Shown: in pieces, positions 25,995 through 35,756 of the stretch
Numbering within the stretch: position 1 is the first letter of the stretch
Layout of the letters: each line of letters begins with the position of its first letter
Origin: Aliidiomarina shirensis
GTDB lineage: Bacteria; Pseudomonadota; Gammaproteobacteria; Enterobacterales; Alteromonadaceae
Assembly (NCBI RefSeq): GCF_003987345.1
Contig: NZ_PIPP01000002.1
Coordinates: forward strand, 124,001 to 188,000
Length of the DNA stretch: 64,000 nucleotides
Direction: 5' to 3'
Notes under the pieces: model-generated
What the model saw: only the letters and a program-made list of their open reading frames with translations
Database searches by the model: none
What the model was told of the DNA's origin: nothing
Position numbers and translations under genes: made by a program

Positions 25995-27047
25995 TTACAC
26001 CCCGTAAAACTCGCGGTACCAAGCCACAGTGCGGCGCATGCCTTCTTGCACGGTTGTACTCGGCGCATAATCCATATCACGCTCAAGATCGCTCACATCC
26101 GCATAAGTAGCCACTACATCACCTGGCTGTATCGGCAGAAACTCTTTTTGAATTTCCACACCCGCAGCGGCTTCCACCGCTTCAATAAACTCCAACAACT
26201 CTACCGTATTACTATTCCCAATATTGTAAATCTTATAAGGTGCCGAAGAACTCGAAGAATCCGGGTTTGCACCACTCCACTCAGGGTTCGCCGCACAAGG
26301 ATTAAGAATAACCCGCACAACCCCTTCTACAATATCGTCGATATAGGTGAAATCACGCTTCATCTTGCCGTGGTTAAACACTTTAATGGTATCGCCGGCA
26401 AACGCTGCCTTAGTAAACAAGAACGGCGCCATATCTGGGCGCCCCCAAGGGCCATACACAGTAAAGAAACGCAAACCCGTACACTGCATGCCATATAAGT
26501 GCGCATAGGTGTGCGCCATCAACTCATTCGATTTCTTCGTTGCCGCATACAAGCTAATCGGATGATCAACATTGTGCGAAGTTGAAAACGGCATCGTTTC
26601 ATTTAGGCCATACACCGAAGAACTCGAAGCAAAACTCAAGTTCTTAACACCGTTGTGCCGGCACGCTTCCAAAATATTCATAAAACCCACTACATTTGAA
26701 TCAATGTAAGCATGGGGGTTTTGTAATGAATAGCGCACGCCAGCCTGCGCCGCCAAATTACACACCGCATCAAAACGCTCATCCGCAAACAACGAATCAA
26801 GCATTGCCTTATCTTCAAGCTGCAACTGCATAAAGCAATACTTGGAATACTTAGCCGATTGCACCAACTCGCCGTAAGCCACATCATCACGCGCAATACC
26901 CGATTCAGCTAAACGGCCAAATTTCAGGTTCACATCGTAGTAATCATTAATACTATCCAGCCCCACCACCTCGTGGCCGAGCTCAAGCAATTTAACTGCG
27001 GTATAAAAACCAACAAAACCGGCGGTGCCGGTTACTAAAATCTTCAT
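25995..27047 (-). CDS. UDP-glucuronate 4-epimerase-like NAD-dependent epimerase
   Basis: Short-chain extended dehydrogenase, 350 residues, converting UDP-GlcA to UDP-GalA by similarity to LpsL/CapI proteins. NAD site GTAGFVGF (7-14), SSSSVYG at about 128-134, and catalytic Tyr/Lys in YAATK. The family-specific FFTVYGPWGRPDMAPF and KRDFTYIDDIV are both present. With ugd at 54.7 kb it would complete UDP-Glc to UDP-GalA. Last gene of the minus-strand locus. Confidence 0.88.
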   Translation of the reverse strand: MKILVTGTAGFVGFYTAVKLLELGHEVVGLDSINDYYDVNLKFGRLAESGIARDDVAYGELVQSAKYSKYCFMQLQLEDKAMLDSLFADERFDAVCNLAAQAGVRYSLQNPHAYIDSNVVGFMNILEACRHNGVKNLSFASSSSVYGLNETMPFSTSHNVDHPISLYAATKKSNELMAHTYAHLYGMQCTGLRFFTVYGPWGRPDMAPFLFTKAAFAGDTIKVFNHGKMKRDFTYIDDIVEGVVRVILNPCAANPEWSGANPDSSSSSAPYKIYNIGNSNTVELLEFIEAVEAAAGVEIQKEFLPIQPGDVVATYADVSDLERDMDYAPSTTVQEGMRRTVAWYREFYGV

Positions 27048-27067
27048 TTCGCTTTAGTTTCCTAAAA

Positions 27068-28972
27068 TTATTTCTTGCAGGCTTGCCAAACTAAATCAGA
27101 GATACCGTCGTTCGAGGTGAAGGCCAGTGGCGCATCTTGTAATAATTGGTGAACCGCATCAATACGAAACGCCCGGCAATCAGCATCGAGCTGATTCAAC
27201 AACGCTTCCATCTCTGGCCATGATAAATCTATTTCACTCGCCGTACGAATACGCGGATGCTCGGTTTCACGCACGTTATCACCAATCAACAGCTCTTCAT
27301 AAAGCTTTTCACCAGGGCGCAAACCGTTGTAGGTAATCTCAATGTCACCCGTTGGGTGATCCGCATCTTTAACCGATTTCCCCATCAACCGAATCAATTT
27401 GCGGGCAAGATCATTAATTTTAACCGGCTCGCCCATATCCAGAACAAACACCTCACCGCCGCGGCCTTTGTCACTGCAACTCATCGCACCAGCCTGAATC
27501 ACTAACTGAGCCGCCTCGGGAATGGTCATAAAATACCGGGTTATATCTTTATTGGTAACCGTAACTGGGCCACCGGCCGCAATTTGCTCTCGAAACTTAG
27601 GAATAACCGAGCCAGAAGAACCCAGCACGTTACCAAAGCGCACCATACAAAAGCAGGTTTGATCTTGCCGCTTCGCAAGCGCCTGTAGCACTAGCTCAGA
27701 TAACCGTTTGGTAGCGCCCATCACATTCGTAGGCCTCACCGCTTTATCGGTAGAAACTAATACAAAACTCTCAACCCCAGAACTAATCGCAGCTTCAGCA
27801 GTTCGCCAAGTGCCAAATACGTTATTGAAAATCGCTTCAACAACATTATATTCCACCATTGGCACGTGCTTATAAGCCGCTGCATGGTAAACCGTTTGCA
27901 CCTTAAAGGCTTGCATCACAGCTTCTACCCGCACCCGGTTCTGGATGCTGCCCATAATTGGCACAATGGAAACACAGGAAATATTCTCGTGCCGACAAAT
28001 GCGCTGTAAATCATTTTCAATGGCATATAACGTGAACTCGCTGAGTTCATATAAAACCAAGGTTTTCGGGTAATAGCGCAGAATTTGTCGGCAAAGCTCG
28101 GAACCAATCGATCCGCCCGCGCCAGTAACCATTACCACCTTGCCACGAATGTTTTTGTCCATTAAGTGCTCAAACGGTGGCACCGGATCGCGGCCCAGCA
28201 AATCTTCAACTTTCACTTCTTCTAACGTATCGATTTCGCGGCCGGAGATTAAATCATTCATACCCGGAATCGATTGCACCTGCACGGGTAGCGGCTCCAA
28301 GCGCTCTAAAATAGCCTTACGCTGTGCGCGCGTGGCCGAAGGCACGGCCAGCAGAATACGGGAAACGTGCTTGCTGGAAATAAGCGCCTCAATTTGCTGC
28401 TCAGGATAAACCGTTAATCCCAACATATTTGAACGATGCAGCGTTGTATCATCATCGATAAAGGCAACCGGCTGAAACTCAGCCGCATTATTCAATGCTT
28501 GGGCCAGTTGTCGGCCTGAAGCGCCGGCACCGTAAATCAACACGCGTTCACGCTCACGCATTTGCGAGCGCTGCACAATCGAGCGCACCAACATACGAGA
28601 GCCACCCACCAACAGCAGCGCCATCAGCGCATAACTTACAATGGCAATCGCGGGTATTTGCGCACTTAGCAAGCGGCTCAGCGAAAATAAAACCAGCGAT
28701 GAAGACCCCACGCCAAGCCACACAACGGCTAGCGCCTTTTGGCCAATGTAACGGGTAATGGCACGGTAAAGCCGAAACTGCTGGAAAATAAGAATAGAAA
28801 GAAGGGTTGAACCGATTATCGCCGCCCACGTTTCGATATTGGGCGGAATATAAAACGTTTCATAGCGCACCGATAAGGCAAACCAAATCGAAAACAGCAA
28901 AAACCCGATATCGGTAATTACCGCTATCAGGTTTTTCTGGGCCCGAGAGAGGCCAAATATTCTTTTAAACAT
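27068..28972 (-). CDS. pglF: Membrane-bound UDP-GlcNAc 4,6-dehydratase, PglF/WbpM type
   Basis: 634 residues: four N-terminal membrane helices (about 10-130), then two Rossmann regions, the second with GAGGSIGSELCRQI (about 283-296). The active site carries Met where most SDR enzymes have Tyr (STDKAVRPTNVMGATK), the SMK triad of the WbpM/PglF/FlaA1 group. It makes the 4-keto-6-deoxy precursor that the aminotransferase next door would use. 80 bp separate it from that gene. Confidence 0.9.
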   Translation of the reverse strand: MFKRIFGLSRAQKNLIAVITDIGFLLFSIWFALSVRYETFYIPPNIETWAAIIGSTLLSILIFQQFRLYRAITRYIGQKALAVVWLGVGSSSLVLFSLSRLLSAQIPAIAIVSYALMALLLVGGSRMLVRSIVQRSQMRERERVLIYGAGASGRQLAQALNNAAEFQPVAFIDDDTTLHRSNMLGLTVYPEQQIEALISSKHVSRILLAVPSATRAQRKAILERLEPLPVQVQSIPGMNDLISGREIDTLEEVKVEDLLGRDPVPPFEHLMDKNIRGKVVMVTGAGGSIGSELCRQILRYYPKTLVLYELSEFTLYAIENDLQRICRHENISCVSIVPIMGSIQNRVRVEAVMQAFKVQTVYHAAAYKHVPMVEYNVVEAIFNNVFGTWRTAEAAISSGVESFVLVSTDKAVRPTNVMGATKRLSELVLQALAKRQDQTCFCMVRFGNVLGSSGSVIPKFREQIAAGGPVTVTNKDITRYFMTIPEAAQLVIQAGAMSCSDKGRGGEVFVLDMGEPVKINDLARKLIRLMGKSVKDADHPTGDIEITYNGLRPGEKLYEELLIGDNVRETEHPRIRTASEIDLSWPEMEALLNQLDADCRAFRIDAVHQLLQDAPLAFTSNDGISDLVWQACKK

Positions 28973-29052
28973 GGTACTCGATACCTTTTATCGATTAGGT
29001 TCTTGTTATGGAGCTTTTCTAAATTGCATTACGAATGTTAACAAGCACCAAC

Positions 29053-30294
29053 TTACCGTTGCGCGAGGGCAAACACTTCGCGCATAACCGCACAGGTTTT
29101 TTCAATTTCAAAAGTTTGCAAGGTTGGGTGTACCAAAAACATTACCGAGGTTTCCCCGAGTTCCTTTGCCACCGGCAACGATTCAGCTGGGCGCCAACCG
29201 GTGTTATCAAACGCTTTTTCTAAATATACTTCCGAGCACGAACCTTGAAAACATGGCACTCCCCGCTGGTTAATTTCAGCCACAATACGATCTCGGTTCC
29301 AGCCATCGGCTAAATATTCTGGGTTAATAAACATATAGCACTTATATGCGCCGTGTGCGCAATTGGAGCCTTGTTCAGTTGCCGGTGAATTGCCAGATAA
29401 ACAGGTATCACAGGTTTTGGGGCAAGTGCCTAGCTTGGTATCAGGAACACGAAGAAGTGAAAACTCGCGGCCTACTTGCCAAATAGCCTCAGCATTTTGT
29501 TGCCGCGCGGCTGTCCAATCGGCCATACGGCGCAATTGAATGCGGCCAATAGCGCCTTGCATCTCGAGCATACGCCAATTGGTGCCAAAGCTTTCATGCA
29601 GCCAGCGAAAACCCGGTGGGTGTTCACGCTCATAAACCGCTTCATAGCTTTTGCCGTGATCTTTATAGCTCCACATAGAGCGCCACAAAGCTTCATCGTT
29701 TGTGGTTACCATGCCGCCTTCGCCGCCGGTTGTCATAATCTTATCTTGGCAGAACGACCATGCCCCGATATGGCCAATGCTGCCTACAGAGCGGCCTTTA
29801 TAGCGTGCGCCATGGGCTTGAGCGCAATCTTCGATTACATATAAGCCATGCTTTTCAGCAAGCGCCATGATTGGGTCCATATCCGCCGCGCGCCCAGCCA
29901 GATGCACTACAATAATAGCTTTCGTGCGTGGGGTTATTACTGGGGCAATCGTGTGCGCTTCAATGTTTTGCGAATCACGATCGACATCGGCAAAAATCGG
30001 TGTAGCACCGGCTGAAACTACAGTGGAAATTGATGCAATAAAGGTTCGCGGAGTAACTACTACTTCATCGCCTTCACCAACCCCCAGCGCTTTTAAGGCA
30101 ACATCTAAAGCAAGCGTTCCATTCGCTAACGCGATAGCATGTTTTGCATCAGCCCAAGCAGCAAACTCTTTTTCAAACTCTCGGCATTCAGTGCCTGTCC
30201 AATAATTTACACGGTTTGATAAAACTACATTTTGAACAGCTTTGGCTTCTTCTTCAGAGAACGAAGGCCAAGGGGAAAATGGGGTGTTTAACAT
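29053..30294 (-). CDS. pglE: PglE-like sugar aminotransferase (DegT/DnrJ/EryC1) with a Cys-rich insertion
   Basis: PLP aminotransferase, 413 residues, expected to place the 4-amino group on the keto sugar from PglF. PLP lysine is Lys185 in FCQDKIMTTGGEGGM; other landmarks are ALANGTLALDVALKALG and VIEDCAQAHGA. Between about 280 and 310, where relatives have a short loop before the HAYYKYYVF-type strand, there are five cysteines (CPKTCDTC, then SNC and YKC), which looks like a small metal-binding insertion. It lies between pglF and pglD. Confidence 0.88.
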   Translation of the reverse strand: MLNTPFSPWPSFSEEEAKAVQNVVLSNRVNYWTGTECREFEKEFAAWADAKHAIALANGTLALDVALKALGVGEGDEVVVTPRTFIASISTVVSAGATPIFADVDRDSQNIEAHTIAPVITPRTKAIIVVHLAGRAADMDPIMALAEKHGLYVIEDCAQAHGARYKGRSVGSIGHIGAWSFCQDKIMTTGGEGGMVTTNDEALWRSMWSYKDHGKSYEAVYEREHPPGFRWLHESFGTNWRMLEMQGAIGRIQLRRMADWTAARQQNAEAIWQVGREFSLLRVPDTKLGTCPKTCDTCLSGNSPATEQGSNCAHGAYKCYMFINPEYLADGWNRDRIVAEINQRGVPCFQGSCSEVYLEKAFDNTGWRPAESLPVAKELGETSVMFLVHPTLQTFEIEKTCAVMREVFALAQR

Positions 30295-30299
30295 AGAAA

Positions 30300-30941
30300 T
30301 TAAGAATCCTTACCGGGTTTACCGTTTGTTAAAGGCTTTGCTGGGTTTCCCGCAACCCTTTGATCATCTGAAATATTACGAATAACAACTGAACCAGCGC
30401 CGATAGTGACGTTCTCGCCGATTTGAATGAGCTGAATAATTGAACTTCCAATCCCTACCCAACTACCTCTCCCAATTATCACTCCACCAGCGATCGCGGC
30501 ATTTGGGCAAACGTGGGAGAAATCGCCAATAACACAATCATGCTCAACAACGGCACCCGTATTAATAATTACGCCGTCGCCAATCTTGCTGTCGGCGTTG
30601 ATAACCGCGTTTGCCATTACCACAGTTCCGCGCCCCAAAGTTGCAGTGCTACTCACCACAGCGGAAGGATGTACCAACGGGGGTGCTATACACGCCAACT
30701 GATTTTGTATCTTGGCCCTTATCGAGGGATTGCCAATAGTAACTATCGCTGCATCAAAATCGAATGCCGATTTGCCCGTAATCGCTCCGGCTACATCACC
30801 AACCACAGGATACTCGCCCAAGGTTTTTATCTCTTGCCATCGATCATCAAAGCACACGATATCCGATATACCATTTGCTTTGGCGATATCGGCAACTACT
30901 TTACCGTGCCCACTGGCACCAAGAATCGCTAAACGCTTCAT
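30300..30941 (-). CDS. pglD: PglD/NeuD-family sugar N-acetyltransferase
   Basis: 213 residues: N-terminal nucleotide-sugar-binding Rossmann-like fold (LAILGASGHGKVVADIA) and a C-terminal left-handed beta helix of hexapeptide repeats (IGDGVIINTGAVVEHDCVIG, with the catalytic His in VEHD). Expected to acetylate the 4-amino sugar and so finish UDP-N,N'-diacetylbacillosamine. Overlaps pglC by 4 bp. Confidence 0.88.
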   Translation of the reverse strand: MKRLAILGASGHGKVVADIAKANGISDIVCFDDRWQEIKTLGEYPVVGDVAGAITGKSAFDFDAAIVTIGNPSIRAKIQNQLACIAPPLVHPSAVVSSTATLGRGTVVMANAVINADSKIGDGVIINTGAVVEHDCVIGDFSHVCPNAAIAGGVIIGRGSWVGIGSSIIQLIQIGENVTIGAGSVVIRNISDDQRVAGNPAKPLTNGKPGKDS

Positions 30942-31549
30942 GATTTATCTGGGCCTTTTGTATCGGAGCCTTTAAATTTTTCCATAGTTACGTGACCATC
31001 AGATGAAATGCCTTCGCGCACAAACACTTTCTTAATGGTCAGTAGTAATATTTTAATATCAAGCCAGAACGAACGATTGTCCACATACCAAACATCATAC
31101 TCAAATTTCTGCTCCCAACTGATAGCGTTTCTCCCATTCACTTGGGCCCAACCCGTGATTCCAGGGCGAACCTCATGACGGCGAGCTTGCTCAGCCGAAT
31201 ACAAAGGCAAATATTCCATCAGTAATGGGCGCGGCCCCACTAAGCTCATATCGCCTTTTAAAACATTCCACAATCCAGGGAGTTCATCTAAACTGCTAGC
31301 GCGTAAGAAAGCACCAAATTTAGTAAGGCGCTCAGAATCAGGTAATGGATTGCCTTTCTCATCATACGCATCGCGCATGGTACGGAACTTAAACATATTA
31401 AATGGCTTACCGGTTAGCCCTGGGCGAGTTTGAGAAAATAAAACCGGACGTCCATGGAAGGCTACCACCAAGATCGAAATCAGAACTAGTGCTGGTAACA
31501 GAAGGGCTATACCTAAAAATGAAGCAAAAATATCAATAAATCGTTTCAT
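30938..31549 (-). CDS. pglC: PglC-type initiating sugar-phosphate transferase
   Basis: Small monotopic phosphoglycosyl transferase, 203 residues, that loads the first sugar phosphate on undecaprenyl phosphate. N-terminal re-entrant helix (about 1-28), then PFNMFKFRTM, catalytic Asp-Glu in SLDELPGLWNVLKGDMSLVGPRPL, and RPGITGWAQVNGRNA. Its size fits PglC rather than the long WbaP type. ATGA overlaps on both sides. Confidence 0.92.
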   Translation of the reverse strand: MKRFIDIFASFLGIALLLPALVLISILVVAFHGRPVLFSQTRPGLTGKPFNMFKFRTMRDAYDEKGNPLPDSERLTKFGAFLRASSLDELPGLWNVLKGDMSLVGPRPLLMEYLPLYSAEQARRHEVRPGITGWAQVNGRNAISWEQKFEYDVWYVDNRSFWLDIKILLLTIKKVFVREGISSDGHVTMEKFKGSDTKGPDKS

Positions 31550-32766
31550 CGTCGCATTGCGCCAAGTACCCAGTCACACCATTGTAACGATAATTTCGAA
31601 CGTTCAAACTCTGTTTGGGCTAGTGCAAACGCATTTTGGCCTTTTTCAGCCAAAGCTCTGCGATTGTCCGCACAAAATTCTAAAGCATCAGCAAATGCCT
31701 TTTTGTTATCAGGTTCTACCGCGACACCTAGATCATATTTGCCAATCAAATTAGCTAACCATCCCGGGTAGTTATTAACTACCGGCAGGCCTGCTGAAAT
31801 ATAATCAAAAAACTTGTTTGGTGACGTGCCGTAGTAAAAAGCGGGTACATTTGCGAGAACCTGCAGGCCAACGTCAGCAGACGCCATCAAGCCGACAAGT
31901 TGATTTTTAGGCACTGGGTCGCAAAATATTAAATTGGATAAATTAAGTTCACTCGCACGATATTGTAAATCTGGCTTTAACTTACCATCGCCAATAAGCA
32001 CGATTTTGATATCGTTGCGCCCTCTTTTCTCTAACTCACCAGCAGCATCTAAAACAGAATCCAATCCATTTGCTTGTCCATGAGTGCCAGTAAAGATTGC
32101 TAAGAAATCACTTTCAGATACGCCGTTTGGCCTCCATGGAGTTTCATTCTGCGAGAAAATATCAACATCGCAACCATTCGGGATCATTTCAATGCGATCA
32201 CGTTTAACGCCACATGCTGCAATGCCATCTACAATCCCTGGGGATAATCCTATACAACGAGTTGCAGAGCGGTAGCTAATCCACTCAAGTACCGACATCC
32301 CCCACAGCACCAGCGGGTTTGTAATAACACCCATAGCTTTTGGGAGTTCAGGCCACAAATCACGCACTTCAAAAACAAATGGTTTACGTCTCAACCAACG
32401 AGCAAAAATACCCGGTATTCCTGCAGTCAGCGGCGTTGTTGTAGCGAAAATAACATCATAATCATGTCGTAATGCTATACCTATGCTCTTCAGTGCAAAC
32501 TTCAAAAAGATTGCTGTGCGCTTTAAAAAACCATCAATGTTAGAATAAGCTAGGTCGAACTCTATAACATCAATTCCATCGACATTACCTACACGCTTCC
32601 CATTAGCAAAGATCGAATGTAACCCGGTGTTCCCACCCCCGTAACTCCCACAAACCATAGTTACTTGATGCCCTTCCTCAACCAATTTTTTTGCCATTTG
32701 GTATGAGCGAATGCCTGAAGAGCCTTTTGGGGTAGAAAAATGTTGATGGAAATATAAAACTTTCAT
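31546..32766 (-). CDS. WbuB-like glycosyltransferase (GT4)
   Basis: GT-B glycosyltransferase, 406 residues, resembling WbuB-type proteins that follow the initiating sugar in diacetylbacillosamine or FucNAc-containing polymers. N-terminal YFHQHFSTPKGSSGIRSY and C-terminal FYYGTSPNKFFDYISAGLPVV are typical. The ATG at 32766 overlaps the stop of the heparinase-like gene by ATGA, preferred to the in-frame codon at 32775. Confidence 0.88.
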   Translation of the reverse strand: MKVLYFHQHFSTPKGSSGIRSYQMAKKLVEEGHQVTMVCGSYGGGNTGLHSIFANGKRVGNVDGIDVIEFDLAYSNIDGFLKRTAIFLKFALKSIGIALRHDYDVIFATTTPLTAGIPGIFARWLRRKPFVFEVRDLWPELPKAMGVITNPLVLWGMSVLEWISYRSATRCIGLSPGIVDGIAACGVKRDRIEMIPNGCDVDIFSQNETPWRPNGVSESDFLAIFTGTHGQANGLDSVLDAAGELEKRGRNDIKIVLIGDGKLKPDLQYRASELNLSNLIFCDPVPKNQLVGLMASADVGLQVLANVPAFYYGTSPNKFFDYISAGLPVVNNYPGWLANLIGKYDLGVAVEPDNKKAFADALEFCADNRRALAEKGQNAFALAQTEFERSKLSLQWCDWVLGAMRR

Positions 32767-34466
32767 AGCGCCCAAAAGTACTCCATAGTGAGGCTTCCTT
32801 CTTGATGTAATTCAACTTCTAAAACCGGTACGGTCGTTTTTTTAAAATAATACCGTGATTCCCATCCACTAACTAAACGAACACTAACGATGGGCACATC
32901 CGCACTTACTCTAATTAAGTGTTCACCGTCACTGATTTCGGAACCTTTAATAGCCCAAGCTCGCTGAGGGTTTAATCTGTATCTTGCTACGGCTATTTTA
33001 TCAAAACCGCTAACAGTATCGGTAATGGTTAGTAGCGATTCGCCAAGCATAACTTGCCTTTTATGTTGACCACTCCACGCGTCGCAATAAGCGGCAACAA
33101 AGCTAACACTCTTTTTATTTGATTTATTCAACTCAACAAATTTAGCGTCTGGCCATGCACCCAATAAGAAGCGTCCAACGCGAGGCATCTGCTCTCGCGT
33201 GTCAAACTGAATGCTGTTGTGTGCAACAACGCTAGGGAAATAACTCTGCCATGGCTCTTCACAGTTGTAACTGTATGAGCCTGCATCTCTTAGAAGGTTT
33301 TCCTGCCCCAACCAGAAATCAACATGGAGCAAATCATTTTGCCCTGCGCGAAATTTAAAGCGAGGGTAACGAATCACTGCTCTCGCTTTCGCATTAGCGA
33401 GTAACGCATAGCCCCCATCGTCAAAAAGATTGTGGTGTGGTATGTCAAAGCACTTTGCAGGTCTCTCCAAATCAAACCACTGCAATATAGCGAAGTTAGT
33501 TGATGGACTATCCGCTAACTGGCTTGGGATTGCTTGAAAAAACACGGTGCTCGCGAGTAAAACAGACGAACGATAATCTCGATAATCCGAGTGGGTAAGA
33601 GGGATTAATCGCGCTCCATCATTCGCACCAATATTCGGCACATCACCAGATTCCGGATCAACTAATGCCGACAACCAGAACGTCGCAGCTCGCGCCTTGT
33701 GATGAAAACTGTCACTAAATTTTGTATCGCCAAACCATGCTCGTACCAGTTCAGATAAGCACAGGGTATCGAGCATGAGTCGGTGATAATTCACTGAATA
33801 TTGACTGAAAGAGCCATCATTTTCTATGAGCTTCTTTGCTCTATTTTCGAGCCATTTTTTACCTAATAGAGCCCAATCTTTGCCCTGCTTTACTCCATTG
33901 TTCTTTAAAAATAATCCTCCAGCATACATAGCAGCCGCTTCTGATGTCCCATGGTTATTATCTTGGGCCATGGCATAGCTCAATGTGGGTGCAATTCTTT
34001 GCAAATGAACTTGAATCAGGTCAACGAGTCCTTGTTCTGCATTATCCAGGTTGTCCAGAATGTGTGCCGCAGTAATCAAGTGAAGTACTCGAATAGATGC
34101 TTCTTGGCCGCATTTCCAGTTCACTCCTTGGTATGGCGGATTGTTATGAATCCAGTTTTGCAACCATAGCTCAAGCTTGCCGGAAGATACTTTATCTCCC
34201 GTAGAAGCTTGTTGAGCTAATTTGAGAAGCCAGTCAAACCGGGACAGCTCCCAAATCTGTTTGATGTCCCCAACATTCAAGCTGAAGTCAGGAATTTGCC
34301 ACCACTCACTTGAGCCTGTATTTATTTTCTTTTGTGTAAAAGGGCTTTTAAACCAATCCGGCGGAGTCGACCTGGCAAGTGAGAATCGGTAGTGACCGAA
34401 CAAGTAAATTACGTCGAGATCGCTTTTGGTCTCTACGTTAATACTATTACGTACATCGAAGTCCAC
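32763..34466 (-). CDS. Heparinase II/III family protein, main part of a probably frameshifted gene
   Basis: 567 residues with the two expected parts: an alpha-toroid (about 60-340; WKCGQEASIRVLHLI, AQDNNHGTSEAAA, NYHRLMLDTL) and a beta-sandwich (DDGGYALL, FRAGQNDLLHVDFWL, VAHNSIQFD). Such proteins occur in capsule loci beside WbuB-type transferases; they may trim or epimerise the polymer. The frame opens only with GTG in mid-sequence, while the missing N-terminus lies just upstream in another frame (34467-34615). One extra base in a 7-A run (34470-34476) would join them. Confidence 0.85.
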   Translation of the reverse strand: MDFDVRNSINVETKSDLDVIYLFGHYRFSLARSTPPDWFKSPFTQKKINTGSSEWWQIPDFSLNVGDIKQIWELSRFDWLLKLAQQASTGDKVSSGKLELWLQNWIHNNPPYQGVNWKCGQEASIRVLHLITAAHILDNLDNAEQGLVDLIQVHLQRIAPTLSYAMAQDNNHGTSEAAAMYAGGLFLKNNGVKQGKDWALLGKKWLENRAKKLIENDGSFSQYSVNYHRLMLDTLCLSELVRAWFGDTKFSDSFHHKARAATFWLSALVDPESGDVPNIGANDGARLIPLTHSDYRDYRSSVLLASTVFFQAIPSQLADSPSTNFAILQWFDLERPAKCFDIPHHNLFDDGGYALLANAKARAVIRYPRFKFRAGQNDLLHVDFWLGQENLLRDAGSYSYNCEEPWQSYFPSVVAHNSIQFDTREQMPRVGRFLLGAWPDAKFVELNKSNKKSVSFVAAYCDAWSGQHKRQVMLGESLLTITDTVSGFDKIAVARYRLNPQRAWAIKGSEISDGEHLIRVSADVPIVSVRLVSGWESRYYFKKTTVPVLEVELHQEGSLTMEYFWAL

Positions 34467-34615
34467 GTGAAAAAAAGCCCGCTAGGAGGAGCCGCTTTCA
34501 GACGCCGAACCGGATTCAAACCAGATTTGATACCTACACGGTACCAAAAAACTTGCCAAATATTGATTAACCCGAGCCGCCAATAAGTCTTAACTTTTAA
34601 ACTAAGATTGTTCAC
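34467..34615 (-). pseudogene. N-terminal fragment of the heparinase gene, out of frame
   Basis: From a GTG at 34615 (overlapping the wecB stop by 14 bp) this frame reads [20 protein letters not shown] and continues FWYRVGIKSGLNPVRRLKAAPPSGLFF, the kind of basic, aromatic N-terminus seen in these heparinase-family proteins. It then shifts out of frame at a run of seven A. Sequencing error, true mutation or slippage cannot be told apart from one sequence. Confidence 0.6.
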
Positions 34616-35738
34616 GTAAATACTCAGCAATCCGACTACACGCCCGACCATCACCATAAGGATTGTGAGCACGTGACATCTCTGCATATGCAACGTTGTT
34701 TGAAAGTAAATTTGAAACCTCGAAGACAATACGCTCAACAGACGTACCTACAAGTTTAACTGTCCCTGCATCTACTGCTTCTGGTCGCTCGGTAGTATCG
34801 CGCATCACAAGAACCGGTTTACCAAGCCCGGGCGCTTCTTCTTGCACGCCACCGCTGTCAGTAAGCACTAAGTAACTCTGTTGCATTAAATGAACAAAGG
34901 GCTCATAGCCAAGCGGTTCAATTAAATGAACATTCTCAAGACCAGCCAGTAAAGTTTTTACAGGCTTTTGTACATTAGGATTTAAATGCACCGGATAAAC
35001 GAAATGCACATCAGGGTGGCGTGTTGCTAACTCTCGCAACGCTTGACAGATATTTTCAAATCCTTGACCAAAATTCTCGCGGCGATGCCCAGTAATCAAA
35101 ACTAGTTTCTGATTTGATAGATCAACACTTAGGCCCGCACGTAATAACTGGCCTTGAATAGAATGTTGTAGCTCAACATCACTTCCAATTTTATCAATAA
35201 CCCAATGTAGTGCATCAATGACCGTATTGCCCGTGACTACAATGACATCGTCCTGCACCTGTTCACGAAGCAAATCCTTGCGATTACGCTCGGTTGGTGC
35301 AAAGTGCCACTTGGCCAATCTCCCTGTCAACTGACGATTTGCTTCTTCGGGCCAAGGTGAATAAAGGTCGTGCGTACGCAGCCCCGCTTCAACATGACCA
35401 ACAGGAATCTGAGCATAGAACGCTGCTAGAGTTGCAGCAAAGGTTGTTGCAGTGTCACCATGTACTAAAATCACATCAGGTTTAGCATCACGGAAAACAT
35501 CGCGTAATCCGAGTAATACCTTTGAAGTTACATCGTATAAATCCTGCCCGGCTTTCATCAAATTCAGATCATAATCTGGAACAATTTCAAATAAATTCAA
35601 AACTTGATCCAACATTTCACGATGTTGCGCAGTTACGGCAACGACTACCGAAAACTTTTCGTCAGCCTGCAAAGCTTTGACAAGCGGTGCCATTTTAATC
35701 GCTTCTGGTCGAGTGCCAAATGCCAGCAAAACCTTCAT
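34602..35738 (-). CDS. wecB: UDP-N-acetylglucosamine 2-epimerase (non-hydrolysing)
   Basis: Converts UDP-GlcNAc to UDP-ManNAc. 378 residues; landmarks [14 protein letters not shown] at the start, [22 protein letters not shown] and [29 protein letters not shown]. The ATG at 35738 has AAGG about 9 nt upstream; the in-frame GTG at 35747 is less likely. Directly follows wecC. Confidence 0.95.
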   Translation of the reverse strand: MKVLLAFGTRPEAIKMAPLVKALQADEKFSVVVAVTAQHREMLDQVLNLFEIVPDYDLNLMKAGQDLYDVTSKVLLGLRDVFRDAKPDVILVHGDTATTFAATLAAFYAQIPVGHVEAGLRTHDLYSPWPEEANRQLTGRLAKWHFAPTERNRKDLLREQVQDDVIVVTGNTVIDALHWVIDKIGSDVELQHSIQGQLLRAGLSVDLSNQKLVLITGHRRENFGQGFENICQALRELATRHPDVHFVYPVHLNPNVQKPVKTLLAGLENVHLIEPLGYEPFVHLMQQSYLVLTDSGGVQEEAPGLGKPVLVMRDTTERPEAVDAGTVKLVGTSVERIVFEVSNLLSNNVAYAEMSRAHNPYGDGRACSRIAEYLREQS

Positions 35739-35756
35739 TATTCTCACCTTAATAAT

